A DNA stretch of 64,000 nt, taken from Metallyticus violacea. Taxonomy: Eukaryota > Arthropoda > Insecta > Mantodea > Metallyticidae. Within the stretch, counting starts at the first letter, position 1, and the number at the start of each line of letters is the position of its first letter. The stretch is from contig CM060833.1 in assembly GCA_030762175.1 (NCBI GenBank), positions 172,695,001 to 172,759,000 on the forward strand. The letters are read 5' to 3'. A model generated the notes under the pieces. That model made no database searches and was not told the DNA's origin. It was given only the letters and a program-made list of their open reading frames with translations. The position numbers were made by a program, and so were the translations under genes. This document shows positions 31,963 to 45,804 of this stretch, in pieces.

Positions 31963-34900
31963 ACTGATTGTTTTTTTTTTTTAACTTGTCTACGGGTCAT
32001 AGGCCTATTCAAATTTTCTTCTACCCGTGAATTAGTTTTTCTTACCTTCCAAAAATCCCCATCTTGATGTCTCATATAGCGGAGCAGACGGAGGCAAGGA
32101 ACAATAAGAAGATTTCCACAGCCAGCCAACCATCCTAAACCGACAACTTCTCATCTACTTCATCTCATCACCCATAAATTAATTTACCTCTGCATATGAC
32201 GCCCAACTAAAAAAAAAATTATATCCGCATAGGACGCACTACGTGTCCACTCCTTAATTACCTCCGCAACACATCCCAGGCTGAATTCTTTTTCCCCAAC
32301 TTCAACATGTTACATTTGCTCGGTGGGCCTCACCAAAACGAGCTCTGATGTCCTGCGTGATAGTTTTCCGGTATGAAGCCGCTCGTGGTCCCACACCGGA
32401 AGCCACCGAAAAACACTGGTATTCTCTTCATACACTCTTGAAATTTGTTTATTTGTATTTACAGTTATTTTAACCTCCTAGCAGCATTGATATTGTATTT
32501 GTGTTTTGATTAAAGAGTAACATCCGAATATAATTTTATAAACATAGCATATAGGTTATGTAGGTACAATGGAATTTTTAATGCTTACTGTATATGTTGA
32601 AAAATAAATACCTAGAACCTGTGTAATAAAGTTATTAAAATTACTGCAATTTATGCGCTCCAAATGTCCATTTTTTACCCACTTCAAATGATTGAAACAA
32701 AAACACCATGCGGTAGATCCTCCAACTTTTCAGTGATTCGTTTTCCGATTCCATAAACTTTTTTTCCACAAGGATTATTCGTTCATCTTTTGTGCCCCAT
32801 TAAAATGGATTAGGCTTCAGGCTACGCAATTTAGTGGAGATTTTGATTAGGATTCAGTCTAAAGCTAGCAGCAAAATGGGGGCATATATTCGAATCCTGC
32901 AAGTGCCCTTGGAAGTCTTTAGCTAAGGTTCCTCAACGCATGAAGTGAATGTGGAGCAGTTTATAACACTAAATTGCATGAGGTGTTAATCTTTTCAAAC
33001 ACTTAACAGAGCGCTTTAGCGTAAGTCAGGAGTTGAAACCCTTGTTTGAAGGAGCATAGTAAAATATTTTCATACTTTTACGCGTCAAAATAGAGGTTGC
33101 TATCCTATGGTTGTGCGAAAATTGTGTAAATAATTGTCTGCAAACTTGGGTAAATTCGGCATTATTTATTTCAACAATCTTTTCTTCAAATGACATTTTA
33201 CTAATTTTAATATTTCACTCTAAAGCGAATTTAATAATTTCTAGGAATTGAATAAAAACAATACAAATGAAAATGTTGGCCATGTGATTGTGCGATAAAT
33301 CGAATTCCTCTTTTTCTGACATTTCACGTGTTGATGATTTCGTGTTCATTGTAAACGGTGTGTGTTCTATCATGTAATTCAGAGAGGAAATTTGGTTAGA
33401 ATTGAGGTGTTTCTTTTATTTCCACCCGTTCCTTCAACATTTTTCCCACACATAACCATAAGTCATATAACATGCTATATCATACAATTTGTAATGCGTT
33501 TATGAATGTTATTGTATAATTGCATTGCATATGAACGTATTTTAGCCAATGAACGAGCTCATTGATACTCAATTGAGCAATGAGAGTCAGATTACTGTGA
33601 TAATAGCATGGTGCTCAAAAGTTTAATAACTTCTTCCATATTCCTTTGTTTTATTCCTGTCAACTTTGCTTCGATACGATTATTCAGTGAAAAACAAATC
33701 TTTTGCCGGTTCCCATTTATTATTGGCAATTACTACAAAATACGAGGCAGTTTGCTTAAAATATTCACATTCCAAAACTATTGAATAAATTAACGCCATC
33801 AAACGTAAAATAAAGTAAAACCCTGGCTTGGAATCCATTTTCAAATTGTTATGCTGACAGAAATTACGAGATTCAACAAACAACAACACTAAAAAAAATA
33901 TTTTTATACTATATGCACTATGTAGAAAAAACATGGTAAAATTCAAAAAGAAATAATTTTTAAAATGGTAAGAAATGTAACAACATAATAAATTTTTAAA
34001 AATACACAATGGGTATAACAAAAAAAAAATCAAGGATATGAGGCGCTGAGTGCAAATCATGGTAACTGACAGTTTTGTAAAAAAGTAGGTTCTATACAGC
34101 ATATTAAAAGAATAACTTCTAACTGTTTTTCATAGGAAATTTTGTTTTACATAAAATTGTTGGCTCTAGTATAGGCAAGTGTGCTTTGTTTTCATAAACG
34201 TATCTGCTCAAGATGGCGACTAAAAGAATTGTGATTGTTAACAATAAAACAGATGTGATCATTTGAGATTTTATTGAAGAACATGCATATACAAATCGTG
34301 AAGATCAAGCCACAATCTGCAATCCTTAAATAATGATGATTCTTTAGAAATATGCCAAAAGAAAGTAAGAAAAAATATCCCTTCTGTTTGAAGCTTCCAA
34401 GCTTATGATGCTATCGTACGTTACACAATTAATGCAATTAATTTGGTAAATGAACTTACATATTATACAGAAAAGCAATGTATATCTAGATATTATAAGA
34501 AATAGCATCTATATACCTTTATCCATTGTTGAAATTGTATATTTTATAAATAATGCATAGCTAACGTTATGTTTCAATTGGAAACCGAAGAATTCTTTCC
34601 TTGTCTGCCGAACAAAAATGCCACACTCCCTCAAGCAGGTACTTCAACATTCCCAGTGACATGTTCTACTGTTAGACTAGAAGCGAATGTGTATTCATAG
34701 CATTTTTGGGGAGCGCAAAGCATGTAAATGTGGTCATATATCTATTACAGCCTCCGTAACAGTTCACGCCCAATAAACAAGATGCCTTTAATACACTGCA
34801 GAAGTAAACCACAGTGTTACACAGGACTGAAATTAGAACTGATGCCGTTGGTGAACAAGAAAACGGCAGTTCTAAAAACAAAGAAACAAATTCTTGTAAT

Positions 34901-37640
34901 AACAACGCTTCATTTTCACTTCATTTCAATTCTGCCCTAATTACTGAAAATTGTATCTTTTATATCCGATGGTATTTTCCAAGAAAAAACATTTAAAGTA
35001 AATATATAAAGACACTGTATTAAAATACATTTATAAAATAGTACTGTTGCTTAATATCAACTGTTATTGATATGACTATTCCACAAGAATTTTTAAAAAA
35101 AAAATCAAATTCCATTTACCAAGAGTTTGCTTATTGTCATTTACCACGTTGTTTTTATTCCAAGGAGCTTTCATTCCTATCACCTCTGTTTTGATCGATT
35201 GTTTTACTCAAGGAACCTACCAATACAATCTAAAATGTTGTTTTTTTCGATCTTGCTATAATAACTTCAAATATTTGGTTATTTATAATAAAATGAAAGA
35301 CCAAGGCCGCTCTTCAGGAATTTACGATCTCGAATTCAACTTTTACAAGATAGATTACTTTAGGTTTTGAATTCATGTTTGCTGTCATAAGATAATTATT
35401 TCGAGACCGAAGGAGAAGAAAAAAACTTGTCAACACATGGCAACAAAGGTTTGTTAAGCTCAATTAAATTACCGGAAAACTACTAGCAATCATTGCGTTA
35501 TGTGTTCCTTTACAACAGTTACGTTTTATTCAGTTAGTTTTCCGTTGTTTTTTTAATTAGAATGAAGTTAATTTTCATGCAAGAACTTGAATGTACTCCG
35601 TGAATAACAAGCTGAATAAAACTTTTGGCTTCTTGAAAGTCACTAAAATCGATATCGAAGGCGCAAAGAATAGCTTGAATTTCCGCTATATATTTTTTGA
35701 ATTGAATATGTATGTGGAGTGTTAAACAATGTATTCATCATTGAAGCAGAAAGGTGTCCCTTATAAGTCAAATAAAGACATGCATCCCCTCCTTCATCAA
35801 GAAAATTGATTTAACAAATCACGAGACTTTTGCAAAGTCTTTATCCACAATCAAAACTTGTTTTTCCTCGTCCACTCGCATTCTTAAGAGGCATCTTTAA
35901 AAAGATTTCGTTTTGGTGAAATTGATGATTATTCGTGATATATTTTGTATTACCCTTTTTTATAATACCTGCCTAGCTTAACATTATGGACAAGTCCCTA
36001 GCATCGCATCGCCCTTGCTTTGGCTCTGGATGTTTCCTTCATGCCATTTGAGTCTTTGGCAGATAAACTTTCAAGACATTCTGATAAAAACCAACAATTG
36101 GGGAGTGTCATTGACGGCTATCGATTCCTCGAATTGCAGACAAAATGAGATGGTTTAGGTTTTGGCTCATGTTTTCCGTGCAACTTTTGACTATATTACA
36201 AGATAACTTCACATCTTTAGAATTTTTTTTAATTGGTGCTAATATTTTAATTTTTATAAAATAAATTACATATACTATCTATTAAATATTTTAAATTCCA
36301 AGGAGACAGCAGCTTTTGACTAATCATTTGGTTTTGAGATTATGCTCGTTTCATATCCAAATCAAACCGCAAATTAAGCAGCAACTTCTTGCAGTCATTA
36401 CAAAATATAGTTAAATTCTCATTCTGAATAAAAAAGATTAATTCTGATGCGATGCACCACAAATTACTTTTCTGAACAAAAAACACCATGTTTTACATTT
36501 CAAGAAAGGAAACCCCCACTTGCAGTTAACGAAACAGCACTCCCAGTTGATTGAGAGTTCTATGACACGCAGGGTTTCCCGTGGAGGGAATGCGTGTAGT
36601 TAGGGTAAGGTGAAATATTCAAGAATGGGATAGTTATCCAACATCCATATAGACGAAAGAGAGCTAGGGGTGTTGTAGGATGATAGATTAAGTAGGCTAG
36701 TGATAATAGTAACTGTTATATTTATTGACCAATAAGTGTATTGGTCTTTCCTGATGTAATCCACACAATAAAATTGCTTTTAATTATTGGGAATAATGAA
36801 AAAGGGGAATGTAGGCAATTTTAAATTAAACCGGCTAATACAACCTAATTTGACCAAATACTTGCTTTATAATTGTAAACACACGAACGTAATATTAATA
36901 CTTGTTTATTTCTTCCAGATTTATTATGAATTTAGCAAATATGTATGACTTTTTAAGAAGTAAAGTAATATTTTATTTTTAATGTTGTATTGTCATACAT
37001 TTTAAATGTGATGTAAATTCCATACGCACGCACACACACATATCTATTTGAACCGGTTTCTAATTTTGAAAAAAGTATGAATAATCAACAATTTGGTTTT
37101 CAAATATGTGGAATTCATACAGTTAAACAATGGATGAAAAATTCTAATATAACATATTTCCTCCAACAAAACTTCAACCTTTGTTTCAATCTTTGTATGA
37201 GTGGTATTAATTAAATGAACACTTATTATTTCGGAATTTTTTTTAATATATTTGAACTTTCTTATCAATGTACAAACTTTTATCCATTTCCGCGATTATC
37301 TTAAAATATACTCTTTAGGTGATGTGTGTTAAAACAAAAAGTCGTATTTGAATTTCTTTTGGCTTAAAATGAGACAATCATCAAGGTTCAGAGACGTTTA
37401 AAAAATGTGCATGGAGAGATGGGGATAAATAAAAACAGTGTTATTGTTTAAACGGTCTCTTCTGCACCAAAATCCTAATTCCAATCAATCAGAGCCTAAG
37501 TTAAATTTATATCTTTCCGTCGGTAGCGCCAAAATAAATATTCACTAGAATATTATAAGATTTATGGAAGATTTCTGGTCCAGCATTGCAGCGGTAGGTG
37601 CATCACTTAGTAAGATCAAAAGAAAATCCAGAATGGCCTC
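31963..37640. other. AT-rich DNA, nothing recognised
   Basis: No gene or repeat family is supported over 5.7 kb. The 140-codon minus-strand frame at 33680-34102 is a low-GC frame rich in Phe, Leu, Ile and Tyr without domain features and is not accepted as a gene. The minus-strand frame at 31938-32129 is likewise unsupported. Confidence 0.45.
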
Positions 37641-37644
37641 GCAA

Positions 37645-38060
37645 CCCTTTTTCTTGGATAAAAACAATTCAGGATAAAGTCTCAGCCCGGCTGGCTCTCT
37701 TGAAGGGATTCTAGTGTTACACCATACATAATTACCCTTCAAAAGTCGGAGCGGCATCTAACCTTCCAAAGATATGATTAAAGTTCTTCACACGAACCCG
37801 AGAACAGGTCATTAAACTTCTGTGGGCATCCTTCCTCACCCGCCCTACAGCACGGATCTTGCACCTTCTAATTTCCCTCAAAAAGATGAAATCCCCGAAA
37901 GGTATTTGACGAAGGGGAGAGAGACCCGCGATCACATTGTCATTGCATTATGTATCAAGTGAATAGTTGAGTTTCACATCCTCTCATTAATGTTAGGCAA
38001 AAGTTGACTAGGAACGGGCTGGAGGAAACTCCCAGGATATAGCAATGGAAAGGTAACTAA
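37645..38060 (+). pseudogene. Mariner-like transposase C-terminal fragment
   Basis: Plus-strand pieces include GILVLHHT near 37709 (second catalytic block; the family has 'GVLLLHDNARPH', so the Asp is lost). Near 37831-37880 is an exact-looking third block, LPHPPYSTDLAPSNFP, with its Asp intact. A KGRETRDHIVIALC stretch follows, then a decayed C-terminal end. Frames shift between blocks. The third block is diagnostic of mariner. Confidence 0.7.
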
Positions 38061-41000
38061 GCAATAGTATGATAATTCACAAAATTTAATAATTTGCTTA
38101 AATATAAAATATGCAAGTAACGCATGTAGAATAAATTTGAATTTAGATGATGAGAAAATTATGAAAAATGGCAGATAGACTTAACACACATTTAAGGTAA
38201 ACGTACTACAGTAATACTAAATGGAGATCTTTATAGCAAAATTAAAGCATAGAGATGCAAACCATGCATAGTTCGATTTTAAGCCGTAAACCTTGCAACA
38301 TTTGCCTATATTGCACAAAAATCAATCAATTTATGACAAATCAAATAGTAGTTGCACGCAATGAATATATTTTTGTGTTTTAAAATAAATTAATACTATG
38401 CCCAAACTATCAAGAATTAACGTGATGCCTTAACTATTGTTCCTTCCTTGGCTAAATGTACCATGAGTCAAACTAATAAACAAATAAATGTACCTGGGAC
38501 ACTGGGTGTATACAGCGAGGAAAGTCCAAATCTAAACATTTAGAATTAATAAGCCGAAAAATCGACATTCCATCCTTAAGATGGAACTGGCTGCGTCTTG
38601 TAGGAAGAGTAGTCAATAGTGGCTAATGAGTTCATCCTACCGCATGGACAGAAGCCCCTTATTTAGTTAACATACATGTTGTTGCAACCAACCTGCCTAT
38701 CACACATAAGGTGAAGAAGAGCACGAGGAAAAGGAATGCTGAAAAGAGTCCATATACCAAAATAATTTAACTATCGAGCTATTTTAAACTGAAATGAAAC
38801 AAACCCCGAAAGAGAAAGAAATTCTTACATTAATTATTAAACACCAGTACTATCCTGAATAGTTTTAACAAAATTATTTCAAATGTCCTTACTTTTAAAG
38901 AATATTGTCGCACACTGCGAATGTTTAACCCTGTCACTTGTTTATAATAATGTTCTAGGTCACATACCCGCGAGGTGAGAATCGGATAAGGGATTTATTG
39001 ACTTCACCTATTATGAGATTAAACCGTAGTCTAATTATTATGCATTTTGTGGCATATGGAGAGTTTACTTATGTATTATTAATAATGCGGGAGTTTGACA
39101 ATGCAGTGTAAGTGTACATATTGTCGGGCATATGGACCAGGCGGTTATGTTGGTCCAAGTTTGAAACGGGGAATGTGAATGTGTAGTTTCAGCGGTTTCT
39201 CGGTGAGTCGAGTGTGGTGAAGAAAGTACGCTATACACTCACTCCGATGGACGGTTGGTAAGTTAATGTAAATTTAATTGATGAGCAATGTAATAAACGT
39301 AATTATCTAATGCAAGTATATTACTAGTTTCTTGACACCTTCACTCACTGATTTTCCCGCGTTTCTGATATAAGTAGAGATGTTTATGATTTACACACAA
39401 ATAAGAAGATGCTCGTCTCATGTCCAGCCATTGTCTAATTGAATAATTATGATAATGAATAAGCGAGTACTCTAAAATGGGCTGTGATAATATGGTGCTT
39501 GAATACATTGTTAATTTGATTGGTTCTTTGATGCTAAGCTTTAAATAAAAGGTTAGTATTTGTGAAGAGTAATAATTTTCATCAATACATGTCCAAGTAT
39601 ATATTAGTAGATATTTAAAGAACTATTGGACAAAAGTAAATATCGTGAAGTCATTATTACAAAACAAACCATCGAACAGTTTTCAAATAAGAAATAGAAG
39701 ATGTGTTGAACAATGTCGAACTTTTGAACAACAATTAACGATATACGCGTGTAAATACAAAACTCGCATTTTAAACATTTAAGCTCGTAGACTTAACAAT
39801 CCGAGGGATACAAATCACAAAGGACTTGCTTGATTAGGAGCTGAATATCCTTGTACCATTACAAAGATAAACTGGAGTTAAAAAAAAATGTTTCTGGTGA
39901 CGAAAAGTACACCTTGCTTCCACAGGTACCGCAAACACGTATGTCGTTTATGTCTCTTAAATTAGTTCCCGAAAGAACTTTTTTATAAAGCGTTTTATGG
40001 GCATTTGAAGAATTCTTGTCAGGTTCCTTTCAATAGGAAACAATATCGTATTCCTTTTCTGTAACATTCGTTCTTCTACTTTCCACTCCCTCATAATACC
40101 CTGGAAAGTTTCTTAGAGCTCTCACAACAAAAGAGAAAAACTGTTTCTCTTTTAAAAGTCTTTAAGAGCGCATTTGTTTGCTGCCCGTTTATTTCATAAT
40201 GGTTGTGCCACGAAGTCATTAACAATTCAGCAGTGCATGCAAGCCTTGTAAGATACACGACATTTTTGACAAAAGAGGCTACCTTTATATTACCTTATAC
40301 ATTCAACTTCTTTTTTTTATATTGCTTCCTTCCAAGTACAAATTGCCGCTGTATTATTTATCGTATGTAGAGTCATTTGCCTTTCTCGATCATGCCATTT
40401 TTCTCGAGTTCCCTTCCTCAGAAGTAAAGAAGAGAAAATATTCTTTTTAAGGCATCTTACACCATTTCTGCACAGAATAGAAAATGAATCTTCTTTGCAA
40501 GATTCACATACATAGGTATGTGATAATGAAACTGCATATTGTTACTATAAGACATCCAGCCAGTCGTTCCCCGTAGTTTTTTAATCTTAAAAGTTACATG
40601 ATCTTTTCTCAGTTATTATCCATAGTTTATTAGTTATGCAACATTGAAATTTGCCGTGCATTTTCTTGAATTAATGCCATACAAAATAATGTTCTTAACA
40701 CATAACATTACGAATAATATTTGTTGATTATATTTTACAACATGAAAGTTGTATCAACATGAATGAAAGTTCTATTCAATGTTACAGTACGAGTATTATT
40801 TTTAATTTCGTCATAGCAAGTCATATGTAACAAAACAAAAAACACTGCCTCCAGTTTTCGTTATACATACCAAACCGGGTAATTTTCGTGATCTCATTGG
40901 ATTATGTAAATATCCTGCAATGACGATAATTTTATTTATAATCATACCTAGGTATAGCGTTTGTTGTTTATTATTAACACTTAGAAATACTTGTCATAAT

Positions 41001-42018
41001 ATTGGTATTGTCTAATATTTTGAATGTCAGAATTATGTTACTGAAGAAACTTATTTCGTTTTCCTTATTTTCCACATTTTACTTTACAAATATGTGTTGT
41101 GCGTATAAGGGACTTGAAAGAGTTTGTTTTTCTATTGTTGTGCGAAATGCCGGTCCGACGGAAAAACTATAAGTACAGTAACTAACTTTTAACATTAAGT
41201 AAAAATCTCAAATTCGCTTGTGGGATAAATAACATTATTGATTTAATTGAGAACATAAACTCACTAACTCTCAAATTTTCATGCATAATTCGGGCAAGTA
41301 TGACCAGTCAGGAAAAATAAACAATTGGAAGGTCTACATCCCGTAACATCTATTGGGATTTTTTCTTAGGAAATGAAGGTTGGTAACTCTGTTTCAGCCC
41401 TCGTCTCCACTCTTAGACTTTTTTTGTCATCATAGAAAAATTTCTTGTGTTCATTTTTTATAAAAGTAAGTGTGCATATTTCTTTAGTTTTACTTTAGTT
41501 TTAGTAATTAATACAGCAAACACAGCATATTTCGCAAAAATTCAAACGTACCATATGGAAGCATGGAGTTGCTTCTCCACTTCAGAATTTCCACACGAAA
41601 ATTATGATTTCTTATTCAGCACCCTAACATCGATGCCTGCTCGAGATTTAATTTAGAAAACGAAAGCGACGAGGATATTACTGGGAAAGATACGTGAGAA
41701 TATAATTATTACATTTATTACAATAATGATCATAAAACGATTCACCATAACTCACTAAAGAACATAAAAAATAATAAGTTGTGATTTATCCGTCCTGCTT
41801 TTACAAAAAACTGTAAAAATGCAGTAGTCTGCTACACTCATTATGAAAAGTTTATATAATAAATGTGTTGCACTGCAATTTACTTATATACAAATTCTGA
41901 AAACTGTGCTTGCCTGCAGTTTAACAAATGAAAGTTTAAAGACTAAGCACAAGTTGAAATAAGTTTACAATGCACTAGCCCAGCATTCAAATGTGAACGC
42001 TAAGACTGACGATTTCTG
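38061..42018. other. AT-rich DNA, nothing recognised
   Basis: No gene or repeat family is supported over 4 kb. One isolated splice-donor-like site (GGTTG followed by GTAAGT, near 39255) occurs in a slightly GC-richer patch (39110-39260), without a supporting reading frame. Confidence 0.45.
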
Positions 42019-42150
42019 CTGCCTTGGTCAGTGGGTGATATCTGCTAGAGAGCAACAACTCTCAAATTTTGAAGTAATGTCCAAAAGCGGTCTCCCTCTT
42101 CTGAAGAAAAAAGTGCACGCGTGACGTCATAGCACTTCCATTATATCCGA
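42019..42150 (+). repeat. Unidentified dispersed repeat R2, copy 1
   Basis: About 130 bp sharing an ordered set of blocks with 47139-47290: a TCTGCT(A)GAGAGAGCAACAA-type block, an AATTTgGAA block, CTCCCTC(T/C)T(A)CTG and a TGACGTCA/TGTCACG end. The alignment is imperfect; it is a dispersed repeat of unknown class. Confidence 0.45.
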
Positions 42151-42960
42151 CGTTAGTGTAAACCAATGAAAGAAAGGTCGCAGGGAGGAAGGAAAACAGG
42201 ATTTAACACAGATGCACGATGCATGATTATGTTTTGTGTTATATTCTAGTTAAACATTTGGTAATACGTGCAAGTCCATTCAAAAAATTATGATACAGAA
42301 ACAAGGGAAAGAAATGATGACGGATAAGAGATATAATAAAAGATTTTATTACTAAAAGCTATTCGCGCCTTAGTTGTCGTATGTAGTTGCCAAGAATATG
42401 TCTGGAAAAAAATTGCAGCAAACTTGCAATTAAACTTAGAAGCATGCAAAGACACTGTATCAATAAAGAGCACAAATGAAATGAAAAGCCTATTGTGTTC
42501 CATTAAGGACAAATGCCTCCTAAGAGAATCTCACGCTATGAGCTATTTCGCTCAAGAGTAGTGTTGTACTTGCTTCAGTTCTATCTCTTTACAAATTTTA
42601 TTGTTCGGCGATCAGTTGTCGTCCTCATTCCTACTGCAGTGCACCTCTGTCTCCCAGCATGATCCTTGAAGAGAGCGTCTTCCTCTTTCTGTCCATTTAT
42701 CGTCTCGCCCAGTGTCCGCTTCCCCAACTTTCATTTTGTCCTCGTGGCTTGTTGAGCGACATCCGTCGTAAACAAGGACCTGTTTAATTGACTCCTTTCG
42801 CTTCTTCTCGTCCTCTAACGTTCTGCAGCATGAACATTTTATTTCTTGCCACATAACCCTTAATTTGACTCCGGGTCAGTTTAAATCCTAAAGCCTTACC
42901 CCACAACATACATTTCTGAAACACTGGTATAATTTTGTGTATATGTGCTTCTTTTCTTTT
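42151..42960. other. Non-coding DNA, nothing recognised
   Basis: No supported gene. The minus-strand frame at 42612-42854 is polar low-complexity sequence without a known domain. Confidence 0.45.
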
Positions 42961-43285
42961 TTAATACTGAGCCACCACAGGCGGTGGACACTTTTTTCCC
43001 TTTTGATTGGTTTTATTTACGTATGCTCTTTAACATCACAGGTCATCAGCATCCCATTCAAATCAGGGCCGATAAATTTTGCTCAGAGGTTTCTTCTTTC
43101 AGAGTACGACACGGGACCCACAGCTTTATTCTCTTTCGAAGGAAGCCATGCTGGGATTTTTCGGGCGTAAATATCCTAAGTATGGCAAATACAAATACCA
43201 GCCGGGATTTGTCATTTAGAGGACTGAGGAAAAACTAGAAAAAAATTCACTCAGTGAGGACAGTCTGGTGGAAATCCTACCGTCG
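42961..43285 (-). mobile_element. SINE A copy broken up by SINE B insertion (nested)
   Basis: All parts are read on the minus strand except where stated. Family A 3' end at 42961-42990; a reverse family B copy at about 43008-43150, lacking an internal block; a short plus-orientation B piece (43152-43183, with TTTTTCGGGCGTAAATATCC); then the family A body (43190-43280, with TTTAGAGGACTGAGGAAAAA). The order shows B inserted into an older A, with a later inversion or recombination inside B. Confidence 0.7.
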
Positions 43286-43584
43286 GTCCTGGTGGTGTAG
43301 TGGTAACCACACTTGCCTCCTAAACCCAAGGTCGCGAGTTCAAACCCGGCCAGGATCAATGGATTTTTTCGGACGTAAAAATCCTAAGTATGGCTTCCTT
43401 CGGAAGGGAAGTAAAGCCGTGGTCCCGTGTCGTACATTTACGGCACGATAAAGAACCTCAAGCCTGAAAGAAGAGGCATCTGAGCAAAATTTGTCGGCCG
43501 TTTCACGTTCTGAATTGAATCAGACGCTGATGACCTGAGATGTTAAAGGGCGTCCGTAAATAAATCAAATAAAAAATAAAACAA
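43286..43584 (+). mobile_element. SINE family B, full length
   Basis: tRNA-derived retroposon. Its head resembles tRNA-Arg (CCT): box A TGGTGTAGTGG, a loop with CCT at the anticodon position, and box B GAGTTCAAACCC; it ends in CCAGGATC. The body includes TCCTAAGTATGGCTTCCTTC, the AAGAACCTCAAGCCTGAAAG segment and the CTGATGACCTGAGATGTTAA 3' block. The tail is A-rich (TAAATAAATCAAATAAAA). It sits immediately beside the nested A/B cluster and appears to be a second B insertion into the same A copy. Confidence 0.9.
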
Positions 43585-44591
43585 AGTCGTCATATCTTTC
43601 GAGTATACTATGCTGTCAATCACCTAACCCTCATTTTATTTTGCTTGTTAATTGTTTGAGCAGTTTACTTTCGTATTGTTTCTATTCCTCTTTCAGATTT
43701 CCCAGCAATACTTAAACAGACACGGGCGAGTTTCCTCTTACCGCACGATAAATATGCTTTCTGACTGAAAGCGCATTAAAAATTCGAACAATAAATTATT
43801 TTTCCTTAAAGATTTTCCGCGAATACCAGTAATTAGCACTAATACAACAATAGCTCATGTTGTACTTTGCCATGTCCTGTGAAACAAACTGAAGACGTCC
43901 TGCTCTCTCCACTGAGCACTAAGCGAATGCAGTCACAGGTGCTCATGTCATGAAACAATTAACCTGAGAAGGTATCTCCTCCTAGTTTCTATAATTGTAT
44001 TGCATGAACTCTAGTTGCTTCCACATTATAACACGCCGTACTTAATTCATGTCCTAATGAAAACATTTTTTTCCTGTGATTGTTCCATTGTATAAAATGA
44101 ATTCTAATTTTGAATTGTGACAGTTAGAAAGAAAGTTCTGTGTGTGCTACCATTTGCTACAAAAAGCATTTGAACTACCATTAGTAACGTTAAAAACAAC
44201 TTGCCGTTGATGTTTGTAGTTGCTATTAGGTAGACGTACTATAAAATTAAGTTCTAGGGGTCCCTGGCAAGGTAACTTAATAATGAGGAAGGAGAATAAT
44301 CTTATAAAATAAAAGTGTACTACTTGAATACAGTTTATTTAAACATATTTGTTAATATACTTCACACATAGTTAAGAAAGAAAGAAAGGTGCAGCATAAT
44401 AAATATTGATATGACGTGAACTGAACATATTACAACAATAATGAAAATATATTATGCATTAATTAGCATTGAAAGAACTTCGCAATAAATTATACAAAAT
44501 TTGACCCGTTTTATTATGAAATGTCATTAAATATAAGACAAGGCTATAATAGTTAACTAGGCTAGAAACAACTTGCCTGCATATAAAAGGT
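43585..44591. other. Non-coding DNA, nothing recognised
   Basis: No supported gene or repeat. Confidence 0.5.
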
Positions 44592-44640
44592 ACGCTGATG
44601 ACATGAGATGTTAAAGAGCGTCCATAAATAAAACAAAAAC
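44592..44640 (+). mobile_element. SINE family B, 3' end fragment
   Basis: Matches only the last 50 bp of family B (CGCTGATGACATGAGATGTT, then AAAGAGCGTCCATAAATAAA). Confidence 0.75.
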
Positions 44641-45804
44641 ATATCAACGGCATGACTGTAGAATTTATTACTACGGCAAGATCACTTTTAATTCCCTGAT
44701 GTAACATTTCTAAAGTTAGCTAAAAAGAAAACCCTTGCTTTAAGAACTACTGAAAGCGAGAAAAACGCTATGAAAGTTAGTGCTGTAATAGTTTATCACA
44801 TTAACTTGAATTCCTGGGTAATTATTAACTGCAACCCGGAGCGCCTGCTAAGGAAAGTGTTTGTGTTCAGTCGATGCGTAGGACGGTCATCATCCTTATA
44901 TATTCGTTAGGAGAGAGGCGTATCAGACAGTAGGCAAACCCTTCCTTTGTCACGAGTAGATAAAGCAGAATTGACGGAAGAGAAATATTAATTTAGGTCG
45001 ACATATGAGTGCAAAACCGACTTAAAATAACGAATTAATGTTGAGCCATTGAGAGATAACAAAGAGCACGTGATATCCAAAGTAAGGTAAATCGAAACAC
45101 ATATAGCTACCAATTTAGATGAGATTCCTGTATCGAAAGTGCTTCCAATGAAGAACATTCTTGTAAATTACTGAACAGGGACCATCAGTTTCAGAAGTAT
45201 CTGCAGTTACTCAAAAACTCAGCCAAGAAATTTTGTAAAGAGAGGTTTTCGTATTTCCAACTTTTTAATTATTATTAGGTGTATTTTACAAAAAGCAGGA
45301 AATTCGGTGTTCATGAGCATTCGTTTCAAAAGCTCAAAATGAAAAATGGTAACACATAATGCTCAGGAATCATTATACAAAGGCATTCGGGATGCTGAGT
45401 GAATGTGTAGATGATATATTGAAAATCGTCATGGTTAATAATGGACAAGGTGTGAACAATGGTTTCATAGACATCTTGTTAACTGTTTTTAGTCAGAATG
45501 TTATTAAGTAAATCTGTTCCTAACTGTAGACGAATATAAGCAAGTCATACATTTAAAAAGCGTCAGTCAAATACACAAAACGAAATTTTGAGACTTGATA
45601 TGCACTTTTTCTTTGTCGTTCACAGTTTTTATACAATTAAGCTTTAGCTTGCAAACATAGTAACAACAAATAGATTTGATAGACGTCATTCAAAGCATTT
45701 GGAACTGTAGCGATAGTTGACATAAAGATATCATGAGAAATTTAATTATAGTAATTGTCTATTTTTTGTTGCAACCCTACATAAGCGCGTCTCTTGTCTT
45801 ACAG
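44641..45804. other. Intron upstream of the Ig exon; nothing else recognised
   Basis: AT-rich sequence ending in a pyrimidine tract and acceptor (CTCTTGTCTTACAG, 45791-45804). The left limit of this intron is unknown because the preceding exon was not found. Confidence 0.5.

Noticed and set aside
33680..34102. 140-codon minus-strand open frame with hydrophobic, membrane-like composition
   Set aside because: Composition follows the local AT-richness (Phe, Leu, Ile, Tyr, Asn). There is no family motif, splice context or codon bias, so it is probably chance.
39110..39265. Possible first exon with a GTAAGT donor
   Set aside because: The only short ATG frame would give the wrong phase to join exon 45805-46116, and no other support exists.
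43286..43360. tRNA-Arg (CCT) gene
   Set aside because: tRNA-like boxes are present, but the sequence continues into a body repeated at 51329 and 58220, so it is a SINE head, not a tRNA gene.
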